A stretch of DNA of 22,838 nucleotides from Deltaproteobacteria bacterium RBG_16_54_18 (GTDB lineage Bacteria; Desulfobacterota; B13-G15; RBG-16-54-18). A program made the translations under genes and the position numbers. How positions within the stretch are numbered: position 1 is the first letter of the stretch; each line of letters starts with the position of its first letter. Of the stretch, positions 16,256-22,838 are shown one piece after another. The notes beneath the pieces are model-generated. The model was given only the letters and a program-made list of their open reading frames with translations. It had not been told where the DNA came from and ran no database searches. Location: the NCBI GenBank assembly GCA_001797935.1, contig MGQT01000001.1:1-22838 (forward strand). Direction: 5' to 3'.

Positions 16256-16995
16256 AAAAAAAGAAAAAATTGTTCATGGTGCTCGTCATGGTGATAGCCA
16301 TCATCGCCTTGATCTGGGGTCTTGAGCAGGGGACGCGGCTGCTGCTCGCCTCCCAGCTGCAGCTGGATACGATAGAGGTGCACGGATGCCAGCGCACGAC
16401 CCCGCAACAGATCATCGCCGCCGCCTCCGTCTCGCGGGAGACACCGCTCTTCGACCTCGATCTCAAACAGATTTCGCAGCGGGTCGAGGTCCTCCCGTGG
16501 GTCAGATCGTGCATGGTGCGCAGGGTATTGCCCGATAAACTCGCCCTGCATATCATCGAAAGAAATCCATTGGCACTCATCCGTTTGGATAAGCTTTACT
16601 ACCTCGATGAAGATGGCACCCCCTTTAAAGAACCCTCTCTTGGGGAACCGCTCGACTATCCGATCGTGACCGGGTGGGAAGGTCAGCAGTGGCAGCGGGG
16701 GGAGCACAAAGACCTTATCGCGGAGGCCTTATGGCTCGTCAGAGAGACAAATAATCACCCCTACCTCTCTCGCGACGGAGTATCTGAAATACATTTTCAC
16801 GAGATCGGCGACATAACCATATTTATGATGAAGGGAGGAACGATGATCCATATGCACAGGGGAGACGATATGGAGCTTAAAATACGGCGATTAGAAGAGG
16901 TCTGGAAGAGGATGGCTGAGAAACCCCTTCCGGTGCAATATATCCTGTATGAGAGCCCCGACCGGATAGTCGTGGGGCTTGCAAGAAGGGGGTGA
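16252..16995 (+). CDS. ftsQ: Cell division protein FtsQ (DivIB)
   Basis: FtsQ is a bitopic septal protein that recruits FtsL and its partner. The 247 residues start with a lysine-rich cytoplasmic tip (MKKKKK), a membrane helix (about 7-24), and a POTRA domain (about 36-105) with LDTIEVHGCQRTTPQQI at its start and LPWVRSCMVRRVLPDKLALHIIERNPLA, then the FtsQ domain with YLDEDGTPFK. The call fits the position between ddl and ftsA. The first codons are A8-G-A6, a homopolymer-rich start that could be prone to slippage. The start ATG overlaps the ddl stop and GGAGGAG lies just upstream. Confidence 0.93.
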   Translation: MKKKKKLFMVLVMVIAIIALIWGLEQGTRLLLASQLQLDTIEVHGCQRTTPQQIIAAASVSRETPLFDLDLKQISQRVEVLPWVRSCMVRRVLPDKLALHIIERNPLALIRLDKLYYLDEDGTPFKEPSLGEPLDYPIVTGWEGQQWQRGEHKDLIAEALWLVRETNNHPYLSRDGVSEIHFHEIGDITIFMMKGGTMIHMHRGDDMELKIRRLEEVWKRMAEKPLPVQYILYESPDRIVVGLARRG

Positions 16996-16999
16996 TAAG

Positions 17000-18226
17000 A
17001 TGAGCAAAAAGGAAGAATTCATCGTCGGATTGGACATCGGGACGACCAAGATCTGCGCCATTGTCGGCGTCCCCACCGCCAAGAGTCTGGATATCATCGG
17101 CATCGGCACGCATCCCTCGCACGGCCTCAGAAAAGGCGTCGTCGTGAATATCGAGAGCACGGTACAGTCGATCAAGCGGGCCGTGGAAGAAGCGGAGTTG
17201 ATGGCGGGATGCGAGATTACCTCGGTCTATACCGGCATTGCCGGCGGACATATCAAGGGGTTCAACAGCCACGGGATCGTCGGGGTAAAGAGCCATGAGG
17301 TATCCGAAGCAGACGTGCGGAGGGTCGTCGACGCCGCCAGCGCCATTGCCATCCCCATGGACCGGGAGGTCATCCACATCCTCCCCCAGGAGTTTATCGT
17401 CGACGGGCAGAGCGGCATTAAAGACCCGCAGGGGATGAGCGGCGTCAGACTTGAGGTCAAGGTCCACATCGTGACCGGGGCCGTGACCTCGGCGCAGAAC
17501 ATCATCAAATGTGCGAACCGGGCCGGACTCGAGGTCCATGATATCATCTTACAACAACTCGCCTCCAGTGAAGCCGCCCTTACCGCGGAAGAAAAAGAAT
17601 TGGGTGTAGCACTCGTCGACATCGGCGGCGGCACCACCGACATCGCCATCTTTCATCAGGGGAGTATTAAACATACCTCCGTTATCTCTCTGGCCGGTGA
17701 TCACGTAACCAATGACATCGCCATCGGCCTGAGGACCCCGATCGAAGAGGCGGAAAAGATCAAAAAGAAACACGGGTGTGCCCTGACCGCCCTCGTGCCG
17801 AAAGATGCCCGCGTGGAGGTCCCCGCCGTGGGAGAGCGGGGGGGGAAGATCATCTCCCGCTATACCCTGGCGGAGATCATCGAATCGCGCATGGAGGAGA
17901 TCCTTTCCTTGACACATCGGGAGATCATTAACTCCGGTTACGAAAGCCTGATCGCCTCAGGAATCGTCCTTACCGGCGGATCTGCCCTGTTGGAAGGCAT
18001 GCCTGACCTGGCCGAGCAGATCTTCAGTCTGCCGGTGCGCACGGGATATCCCCGGGAGATCGGGGGGTTGACCGACATCGTGAGAAACCCCATGTACACG
18101 ACTGCCGTGGGGCTTGTCTTGTACGGGACGAAAGGCCAAACGAGTGTCGGCTTTGCCCCGGGAGAAAACAATATCTTTGATAAGGTCACTAAGAGGATGA
18201 AAGGTTGGTTTAAAGAATTTTTTTAG
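17000..18226 (+). CDS. ftsA: Cell division protein FtsA
   Basis: FtsA is the actin-like ATPase that tethers FtsZ to the membrane. The ATG at 17000 (MSKKEEFIVGLDIGTTK) is preferred over an in-frame TTG at 16979 that lies within ftsQ, because AAGGGGG at 16986-16991 is correctly spaced from it. The 408 residues contain the phosphate-1 loop DIGTTK (12-17), the 1C subdomain unique to FtsA (about 80-160), ALVDIGGGTTDIAIF (204-218), and the adenosine motif GIVLTGGSALLEG (321-333). The last residues (FDKVTKRMKGWFKEFF) form the amphipathic membrane-targeting helix. It starts 4 bp after ftsQ; ftsZ follows after 61 bp. Confidence 0.96.
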   Translation: MSKKEEFIVGLDIGTTKICAIVGVPTAKSLDIIGIGTHPSHGLRKGVVVNIESTVQSIKRAVEEAELMAGCEITSVYTGIAGGHIKGFNSHGIVGVKSHEVSEADVRRVVDAASAIAIPMDREVIHILPQEFIVDGQSGIKDPQGMSGVRLEVKVHIVTGAVTSAQNIIKCANRAGLEVHDIILQQLASSEAALTAEEKELGVALVDIGGGTTDIAIFHQGSIKHTSVISLAGDHVTNDIAIGLRTPIEEAEKIKKKHGCALTALVPKDARVEVPAVGERGGKIISRYTLAEIIESRMEEILSLTHREIINSGYESLIASGIVLTGGSALLEGMPDLAEQIFSLPVRTGYPREIGGLTDIVRNPMYTTAVGLVLYGTKGQTSVGFAPGENNIFDKVTKRMKGWFKEFF

Positions 18227-18287
18227 ACCGGTTGAACAAACGAGCAGTATACCCATTCGCAAAGGGATGGGAAAGGAGGATTAAGAG

Positions 18288-19445
18288 ATGTTTGAACTCG
18301 ATGAAAATCACGACTTAGGGGCACGGATAAAAGTAATCGGCGTGGGAGGTGGCGGATGTAATGCGTTGAACACAATGATCGACTTGAGGCTGCAAGGGGT
18401 CGATTTCATCGCCGCCAACACCGACGCCCAGGTTCTCAAGATCGCCCAGAGCCCCCTGAAGATCCAGCTGGGAGAGCGGATCACCGGCGGCAGGGGGGCG
18501 GGGGCCGACCCCGAGATCGGCAGAAAGGCGACGTTGGAGAGTGCGGACCAAATTAGAGAGGCCCTCGACGGGGCGGACATGGTCTTTATCACCGCAGGAT
18601 TAGGAGGGGGAACCGGTACCGGCGGCGCCCCCGTCGTCGCGAGTATTGCCAAGGAAGTAGGCGCCCTGAGTGTCGCCATCGTCACCAAGCCCTTTAATTT
18701 CGAGGGTCGTAAGCGGCAAGCCCACGCGGAGCAAGGATGGAATGAGCTGAATAAATATGCGGACACCTTGATTACCATCCCCAATCAGCGGCTGCTGAAC
18801 GTCAGCGGCAAGGACATGCCCCTGCTCGAGGCCTTTAGAAAAGCGGACGAAATCCTCTACCAGGCGGCCAAGGGAATATCCGACCTCATCTTGGTCCCCG
18901 GCCTGATCAACCTCGACTTTGCCGACGTCAAGACCGTCATGTCGGAGATGGGCATGGCCATGATGGGGATGGGTGTCGCGTCGGGCGACAACCGTGCGGT
19001 AGAGGCGGCGCAGCGGGCAATTTCAAGCCCGTTGTTGGAAGATATCTCTATCCAGGGCGCCAAGGGGATTCTGCTTAACATCACCGGGGGACCGGACCTG
19101 ACCCTGCATGAGATCAATGAGGCCTCCTCGCTCATCCATAAAGAAGCCTATGAAGAGGCGAACATCATCTTCGGGGCGGTCATCGATAAGCACATGAAAA
19201 ACGAAATGAGAGTAACGGTGATCGCCACCGGCCTCGGTCTGGAAGAGGAAAAACAGGAGCGTATCCGCCGCCTGCGGGTGATGCCCGATGAGGCGTCGGA
19301 AGACATGGAAATCCCCACCTTTCTCAGACGGGGCAAGAGCATCGATGACTTCACGGAATTTCGTTTTCGTAAGGCCGCGTCATCCCTCTCCGATAGTGAG
19401 GAGAGATACGACATACCGACCTTTATGCGGCGGCAGGCGGATTAG
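18288..19445 (+). CDS. ftsZ: Cell division GTPase FtsZ
   Basis: FtsZ is the tubulin homologue that forms the division ring. The 385 residues show GGGGCNAL (20-27), the tubulin signature GGGTGTGG (107-114), the T7 catalytic loop NLDFADVKT (208-216) and a short linker. The conserved C-terminal peptide that binds FtsA and other partners is DIPTFMRRQAD (375-385). A near copy, EIPTFLRR, lies at 341-348, so this protein seems to have two such peptides 34 residues apart. The ribosome-binding site AAAGGAGG is the best in the cluster, fitting the high amount of FtsZ needed. The 61-bp gap to ftsA could hold an extra promoter but no clear one is seen. Confidence 0.98.
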   Translation: MFELDENHDLGARIKVIGVGGGGCNALNTMIDLRLQGVDFIAANTDAQVLKIAQSPLKIQLGERITGGRGAGADPEIGRKATLESADQIREALDGADMVFITAGLGGGTGTGGAPVVASIAKEVGALSVAIVTKPFNFEGRKRQAHAEQGWNELNKYADTLITIPNQRLLNVSGKDMPLLEAFRKADEILYQAAKGISDLILVPGLINLDFADVKTVMSEMGMAMMGMGVASGDNRAVEAAQRAISSPLLEDISIQGAKGILLNITGGPDLTLHEINEASSLIHKEAYEEANIIFGAVIDKHMKNEMRVTVIATGLGLEEEKQERIRRLRVMPDEASEDMEIPTFLRRGKSIDDFTEFRFRKAASSLSDSEERYDIPTFMRRQAD

Positions 19446-19454
19446 GCCGTGTAA

Positions 19455-19494
19455 ATTGTACATGTCCTCCTGCCGAGGTACAATGAAGCGGTGA
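19455..19494 (+). promoter_or_regulatory. Inverted repeat and 3-codon micro-ORF before the radical-SAM gene
   Basis: The 45-bp gap after ftsZ contains a 7-bp perfect inverted repeat, ATTGTAC (19455-19461) and GTACAAT (19478-19484), with a 16-base loop. Overlapping its right arm, AGGTACAATGAAG (19476-19488) opens a micro-ORF ATG-AAG-CGG-TGA whose stop overlaps the GTG start at 19491 (GTGA). The same AGGTAC-R-ATGAAG motif precedes murD. A role in translation or regulation is speculative. Confidence 0.3.
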
Positions 19495-21164
19495 CGCAAC
19501 GAATCGCCATCAGCCGCAGGGACCTTCTTGCCCAGGAGCAGGGGACTATCATCAAGGAATGGGGGGGGAAGATTCCCATCTGTCTGGTCTTCCCCAATAC
19601 CTATTATGTGGGGATGTCCAATCTGGGGTTCCAGGTATTGTACCGCATCCTCAACTCCCTGCCGGAGGTGGTCTGCGAACGGGCGTTCCTTCCTCATGCT
19701 CTCAATCGGAGGGAGCATACAATGAACAACCAACATCTTGTCTCATTGGAATCCGGCAGACCGCTTGCTCACTTTCAGATCGTCGCCTTTTCCATCCCCT
19801 TTGAGAACGATTATCCCAACCTCTTGACCATCCTCCAACGCGCCCGGATACCCCTAAAGTCTCTGGAGAGAAACTCCAGAGATCCTTTGATCGTGGCCGG
19901 GGGAGCCGCCGTGTCCCTCAATCCCGAGCCCCTGGCCTCTTTTGTCGATCTTTTTTTTATCGGCGAGGGGGAAGAGGCGGTAATCGATTTTTTGCGCGTC
20001 TTCCAGGAGGCAGGGAATAATAAAACAGCCCTTTTAATTGAGGCATGCCGTCTCGCGGGGGTCTATTGCCCATCGCTGTATGAGGCCTCGTATAATGAGG
20101 AAGGACGACTGAGGGAATTCCAACCCCTCAAAAACAGCGCGGCCCCGCAGCAAGTAAAGCGGCAATGGCTCAAAGACCTCGTGACATCAGGCTCGGCCAT
20201 CCTAACCCAAGGCACGGAGTTTAAGGAGATGTTTCTGATGGAGCTTAGCCGGGGGTGCCCGCGGAAATGCCGTTTCTGTGCCGTCAGGACCATTTACTCG
20301 CCGTTTCGTAATAGACGGATGGATAACCTCTTGCAGGAGTCCGATCTCGGGCTCGCGCAGGGGAAAAGGATCGGCCTCGTCGGATCAGCACTGGGTGACT
20401 ATCCGGGATTTAACGACCTTTGTCGACATATCATCAACAAGGGGGGCACGGTATCCGTATCCTCCCTGAGGGCCGATGCCATCACCGAGGAGCGCGCCGA
20501 ACTCCTGGCCGCGAGCCGCCAGCGCACCGTGACCATGGCCCCTGAGGCAGGCACCGAGCGGCTGCGCGCCGTCGTCGCAAAAGGGCTCACGGACGAAGAA
20601 ATCTTTGACGCCGTCGAGCGCCTTGCGCGCCATGGCATCAGGAACCTTAAACTCTATTTCATCATTGGGCTCCCCACCGAGACCGGAGAGGATATAGAAG
20701 GAATCATCACCCTGGCCAAGAGGATCAGACATCATATGGCAAAGGGAGGAAGGAGGATAGGCGACATCACACTGAGTATTGCCCCCTTTGTACCCAAGGC
20801 ATGGACGCCGTTTCAGTGGCATCCTTTTGCCGACGTCAAAGACCTCAAAAAAAAGATCGCCGCTCTCAAAAAAGGCGCGGCAAAGATTCCCCGCTGCCGC
20901 GTGCTGCATGATCTCCCCAAATGGGGGTATGTGCAGACCCTGCTTTCCATGGGCGATCGGAGGGTCGCGGAAATCCTCCTGCGTGTGCAGGAGACTAACG
21001 GTGACTGGGCAGCAGCTTTGAGGAACTCCTATATTAATCCTGATTTTTGGGTATATAGAGAAAAAAAAGAAGATGAGGTCTTCCCTTGGGCATTCATCGA
21101 CCACGGTATGAACAAAGATAATTTGTGGAAGGAATATCAGAAAGCAGTAAAATGTCACGGATGA
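19491..21164 (+). CDS. Radical SAM protein of the B12-binding-like (TIGR03960-like) group, function unknown
   Basis: This 557-residue protein has an N-terminal Rossmann-like domain (about 27-175: ICLVFPNTYYVGMSNLGFQV, then GGAAVSLNPEPLA and GEGEE at 158-162) of the kind found before radical-SAM domains in B12-binding families. A cobalamin DxHxxG motif is not visible. The radical-SAM core follows, with ELSRGCPRKCRFCA (251-264; Cys256, 260 and 263 would bind the 4Fe-4S cluster), GLVGSALGDYPGF (295-307), APEAGTERLR (350-359) and FIIGLPTETGED (390-401). Similar proteins include radical-SAM methylthiotransferase-like enzymes, but no TRAM domain is evident. The start is GTG at 19491. It directly follows ftsZ after 45 bp and is probably cotranscribed with it. 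Substrate unknown; the family placement is from memory of motifs. Confidence 0.85.
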   Translation: MTQRIAISRRDLLAQEQGTIIKEWGGKIPICLVFPNTYYVGMSNLGFQVLYRILNSLPEVVCERAFLPHALNRREHTMNNQHLVSLESGRPLAHFQIVAFSIPFENDYPNLLTILQRARIPLKSLERNSRDPLIVAGGAAVSLNPEPLASFVDLFFIGEGEEAVIDFLRVFQEAGNNKTALLIEACRLAGVYCPSLYEASYNEEGRLREFQPLKNSAAPQQVKRQWLKDLVTSGSAILTQGTEFKEMFLMELSRGCPRKCRFCAVRTIYSPFRNRRMDNLLQESDLGLAQGKRIGLVGSALGDYPGFNDLCRHIINKGGTVSVSSLRADAITEERAELLAASRQRTVTMAPEAGTERLRAVVAKGLTDEEIFDAVERLARHGIRNLKLYFIIGLPTETGEDIEGIITLAKRIRHHMAKGGRRIGDITLSIAPFVPKAWTPFQWHPFADVKDLKKKIAALKKGAAKIPRCRVLHDLPKWGYVQTLLSMGDRRVAEILLRVQETNGDWAAALRNSYINPDFWVYREKKEDEVFPWAFIDHGMNKDNLWKEYQKAVKCHG

Positions 21165-21275
21165 GGAAAAGAAGAAAAAAATGCACTAAAGGAACTTTAT
21201 TAAAAAAGCCGCCATGACTTCTGTCCCCTTTTTTGAACCGGACGCATATCCAGGCATCAGAATATACGGGTATTC

Positions 21276-21358
21276 AAGGAGGAACACCGATGAGTAACGG
21301 TAGATATATTGATAGCCAACACAAAATATGGTATGGTATTTTAGAGTATTTCGAATAG
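21276..21358 (+). CDS. Possible 22-codon small ORF with a strong ribosome-binding site
   Basis: An ATG at 21290 is preceded by AAGGAGG (21276-21282) with ideal 7-nt spacing. It opens a frame of 22 codons beginning MSNGRYIDSQ and ending WYGILEYFE before TAG (21356-21358), rich in aromatic residues. It lies in the 210-bp gap between the radical-SAM gene and the lipoprotein gene. No homologue is recognised. It overlaps the candidate promoter of the lipoprotein gene, so it may be chance or a regulatory leader peptide. Confidence 0.3.
21309..21337 (+). promoter_or_regulatory. Candidate promoter of the lipoprotein gene
   Basis: TTGATA (21309-21314) and TATGGT (21332-21337) are separated by 17 bp in an AT-rich stretch, about 40 bp before the lipoprotein start. 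TATTTT (21337-21342) is an alternative -10 box. The match is moderate. Confidence 0.35.
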
Positions 21359-21374
21359 GGAAAGGAGCAATGAT

Positions 21375-22214
21375 ATGAAGAAGATCATTCTATGGGTCGT
21401 GATTGGCGTGTTGAGCGTTGCGCTGGCGGGGTGCCTTGTCCCCGCGGACAAATACAATAAGCTTGAAGAAAACTATAAGTTGCTCCAGGAAAAGTACAGC
21501 GCCTGTCAAAAACAGGCCACGGACGCGGAAAAACAAAAAACAGACCTCCTCGCCGTTCAACAACAGAGCAAAGCCACGTATGATCAATTCATGAACCAAC
21601 TCAAAAAAGAAATAAGTGAGGGACAGGTCGCCATTCAGCAATATGAAAATAAACTCACGGTACAGGTAGCGGAGAAAATCTTCTTTGACTCCGGCAAGGC
21701 GACCCTCAAACCGGGCGGCAAGGAGGTGCTGAAAAAAGTTGCGGCGGTCATTAAGGGACTGTCGGATAAGATGGTTCGGGTGGAAGGACATACCGACAAT
21801 GTTAAGATCGCCCCTGCATTACGCCGCAGCTATCCCACCAATTGGGAACTCTCCGCGGCCAGGGCCACCACGGTAGTACGCTTCTTACAGGATGCGGGAG
21901 GTGTCCCGCCTACCATGCTGATGGCAGCCGCTTTTAGCGAATACGATCCCATCGCCCCGAACGATACGCCGGCGAATAAACAGAAAAACCGTCGCATCGA
22001 GATCGTGCTTCAGAACAAAGATGTCTTAAAACGCGTTGAAGCTCCACCTGCCCCGGCGCCTGCGGTAAAAGAAACGCCGGCAAAGACCGAGGCCCCGGCA
22101 CCGGCGACAAAAGAAACGCCGGCAAAAAAAGAAGAGCCCACAACCACCCCTGCACCCAAGCCTGCGCCGAAGCCCGCGCCTAAGCCGGCTCCCAAACCGG
22201 CTCCGACAAAGTAG
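21375..22214 (+). CDS. OmpA/MotB-domain lipoprotein with coiled coil and Ala/Pro/Lys-rich tail
   Basis: This is a predicted outer-membrane lipoprotein that binds peptidoglycan. The N-terminus is a signal peptide with lipobox LAGC (17-20), so Cys20 would be lipidated; Leu at +2 favours the outer membrane. A coiled coil spans about 25-95. The OmpA-like domain (about 97-213) has FFDSGKATLKPGGKEVL (103-119), VEGHTDN (136-142), NWELSAARA (156-164) and NRRIEI (205-210), including the Asp and Arg that contact diaminopimelate. Unusually, 65 residues follow the domain: two KETPAK repeats and a run of PAPK units ending at the stop. AAAGGAG (21361-21367) is spaced 7 nt from the ATG at 21375. It resembles Pal or MotB-like proteins but is not a clear Pal. 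Confidence 0.9.
   Translation: MKKIILWVVIGVLSVALAGCLVPADKYNKLEENYKLLQEKYSACQKQATDAEKQKTDLLAVQQQSKATYDQFMNQLKKEISEGQVAIQQYENKLTVQVAEKIFFDSGKATLKPGGKEVLKKVAAVIKGLSDKMVRVEGHTDNVKIAPALRRSYPTNWELSAARATTVVRFLQDAGGVPPTMLMAAAFSEYDPIAPNDTPANKQKNRRIEIVLQNKDVLKRVEAPPAPAPAVKETPAKTEAPAPATKETPAKKEEPTTTPAPKPAPKPAPKPAPKPAPTK
22067..22211 (+). repeat. Repetitive coding tail of the OmpA-like lipoprotein
   Basis: An exact 18-bp direct repeat, AAAAGAAACGCCGGCAAA, occurs at 22067-22084 and 22109-22126, 42 bp (14 codons) apart. It is followed by four to five PAPK units (about 22149-22211). The PAPK units use varied synonymous codons (CCT, CCC, CCG; GCA, GCG, GCT), so they are conserved at the protein level more than as DNA. 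Confidence 0.75.
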
Positions 22215-22241
22215 CGAATCTTCGAAATATTCAATAGAGAG

Positions 22242-22288
22242 TACCTCCTCCCCTCTGTTCGTTGGTGACCAGGAGAGGGGAGGAGGTA
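22242..22288. terminator. Perfect 15-bp hairpin between convergent genes, likely bidirectional terminator
   Basis: TACCTCCTCCCCTCT (22242-22256) and AGAGGGGAGGAGGTA (22274-22288) are exact reverse complements around a 17-base loop. It lies 28 bp after the lipoprotein stop and 10 bp from the stop of the convergent - strand gene, so a terminator for both is the simplest reading. Neither side has a clear T-tract, so it is not a classical intrinsic terminator. Confidence 0.6.
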
Positions 22289-22298
22289 GTGTCAAACC

Positions 22299-22838
22299 TT
22301 ATACCACACGGCTTTTGCAGATGGGTCTGTCCCAGGCATGTGTAAAGAAGTAATCTAAGACCGTCCTCGAACTTGCCAGCTTGTTCAACGATAGGGTGCC
22401 CGATTTATCCTTGCACAGGCTAAAAAATGATCGCTCTTTTATGAATAATACGAGGAGGTCGCGCCAGGTTGGAGCCTTATCCCCGGTGTATGTCGCATAA
22501 CATGTCCCCTTATCTCCAGCCATTCCCTGTTCATTCAACGTGCCTCTGAGTTCTTTCCACGTTATCCCTTCCGGCAACTCATCTTTGTCCAATTTTCCCT
22601 TGATAAAATTAATCACCCTGCTGAGACGCAAGAGGGTTACAATATCGAGACGCTCAAAGTCCGTGGTTTCGATGGGGAAGGCGCTGGCGCGCCACTGTGC
22701 AATGGCAGGAGGCAGCATACGTCCTTTTCGGCAAAGCTCAAACAGAGAAGTCCCCGGCGTAGGATAATAGACACTGGGACCAAGCACTACCCTCCGTGCC
22801 ATGAGGGAGATCAGCGTCTCCGTCATATCGGGAACCGC
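22299..22838 (-). CDS. C-terminal part of a radical SAM protein, 5' end outside the window
   Basis: This - strand frame stays open to the window edge. Its first visible residues read AVPDMTETLISLM, resembling the GxPxxTxET segment late in the radical-SAM domain. LGPSVYYPTPGTSLFELC, then WRASAFPIET and RLDIVTLLRLSRVINFIKG follow; this is the C-terminal part of B12-binding-type radical-SAM proteins as I know them. The catalytic Cys motif must lie outside the window. The Met at 22826 is therefore probably internal, not a start. About 100 further residues end at the TAA at 22299-22301 and include several Cys (C108, C137 and C170 of the visible Met-started part), unassigned. It converges on the lipoprotein gene. 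Function unknown. Confidence 0.7.
   Translation of the reverse strand, partial: AVPDMTETLISLMARRVVLGPSVYYPTPGTSLFELCRKGRMLPPAIAQWRASAFPIETTDFERLDIVTLLRLSRVINFIKGKLDKDELPEGITWKELRGTLNEQGMAGDKGTCYATYTGDKAPTWRDLLVLFIKERSFFSLCKDKSGTLSLNKLASSRTVLDYFFTHAWDRPICKSRVV

Noticed and set aside
16992..17003. GTG-ATA-AGA-TGA micro-ORF overlapping the ftsA start
   Set aside because: Its start codon directly abuts the purine tract with no spacing, so ribosome binding would not fit; it is a by-product of the ftsQ stop and ftsA start.
19860..19882. 9-bp perfect inverted repeat (TCTCTGGAG, CTCCAGAGA) with a 5-base loop inside the radical-SAM gene
   Set aside because: A stem of this size is expected about once by chance in a window this long, and it lies in a coding region without a T-tract.
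21201..21234. AAAAAAG...CTTTTTT as an intrinsic terminator after the radical-SAM gene
   Set aside because: The stem would be only A-T pairs plus one G-C with a long loop; not stable enough to call.
21370..21378. ATG-ATA-TGA micro-ORF overlapping the lipoprotein start
   Set aside because: GGAG is only 2 bases from this ATG but 7 from the ATG at 21375, so the second is clearly the start.

Overview
The window is a nearly complete dcw (division and cell wall) cluster on the + strand, preceded by Tat export genes and followed by a radical-SAM gene, an OmpA-type lipoprotein gene and a second, convergent radical-SAM gene. The organism looks like a Gram-negative (diderm) bacterium: it has a TatBC pair, a meso-diaminopimelate MurE (DNPR motif), an outer-membrane lipobox/OmpA protein, and an FtsZ ending in DIPTFMRRQAD. 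Together with a division transpeptidase that carries a C-terminal PASTA domain and a radical-SAM gene right behind ftsZ, this suggests the former Deltaproteobacteria (Desulfobacterota), for example a syntrophic or sulfate-reducing lineage. That placement is inference from gene order and motifs, not a search result.

Layout: 1-1049 holds the end of a TatA/TatB-family gene (cut by the window start) and tatC. 1050-1259 is an AT-rich regulatory gap with a consensus promoter (TTGACA, 16 bp, TATAAT) followed by three 10-bp MraZ-box repeats. From 1260 to 19445 there are 16 densely packed genes: mraZ, rsmH, a small MerR-like gene, ftsL, ftsI (with PASTA), murE, murF, mraY, murD, ftsW, murG, murC, murB, ddl, ftsQ, ftsA and ftsZ follow that small gene in conserved order. 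Seven junctions are 4-base ATGA or TTGA overlaps, pointing to translational coupling along one transcript. A radical-SAM gene (19491-21164) continues the run. After a 210-bp gap holding a possible 22-codon ORF and a promoter candidate come an OmpA/MotB-like lipoprotein gene (21375-22214), a perfect 15-bp hairpin, and the 3' part of another radical-SAM gene on the - strand (22299-22838).

How they work together: MurC, D, E and F build UDP-MurNAc-pentapeptide using UDP-MurNAc from MurB and D-Ala-D-Ala from Ddl. MraY and MurG make lipid I and lipid II, which FtsW and FtsI polymerise and crosslink at the septum organised by FtsZ, FtsA, FtsQ and FtsL. MraZ and RsmH are the usual first genes of the cluster.

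The least ordinary items are the MerR-like gene between rsmH and ftsL, a 35-bp threefold degenerate repeat that carries the mraY ribosome-binding site and a micro-ORF, micro-ORF leaders with a shared motif in front of murD and the radical-SAM gene, and a duplicated FtsZ C-terminal peptide. I saw no mobile element, CRISPR array, tRNA or rRNA, and no gene-free stretch longer than about 210 bp.
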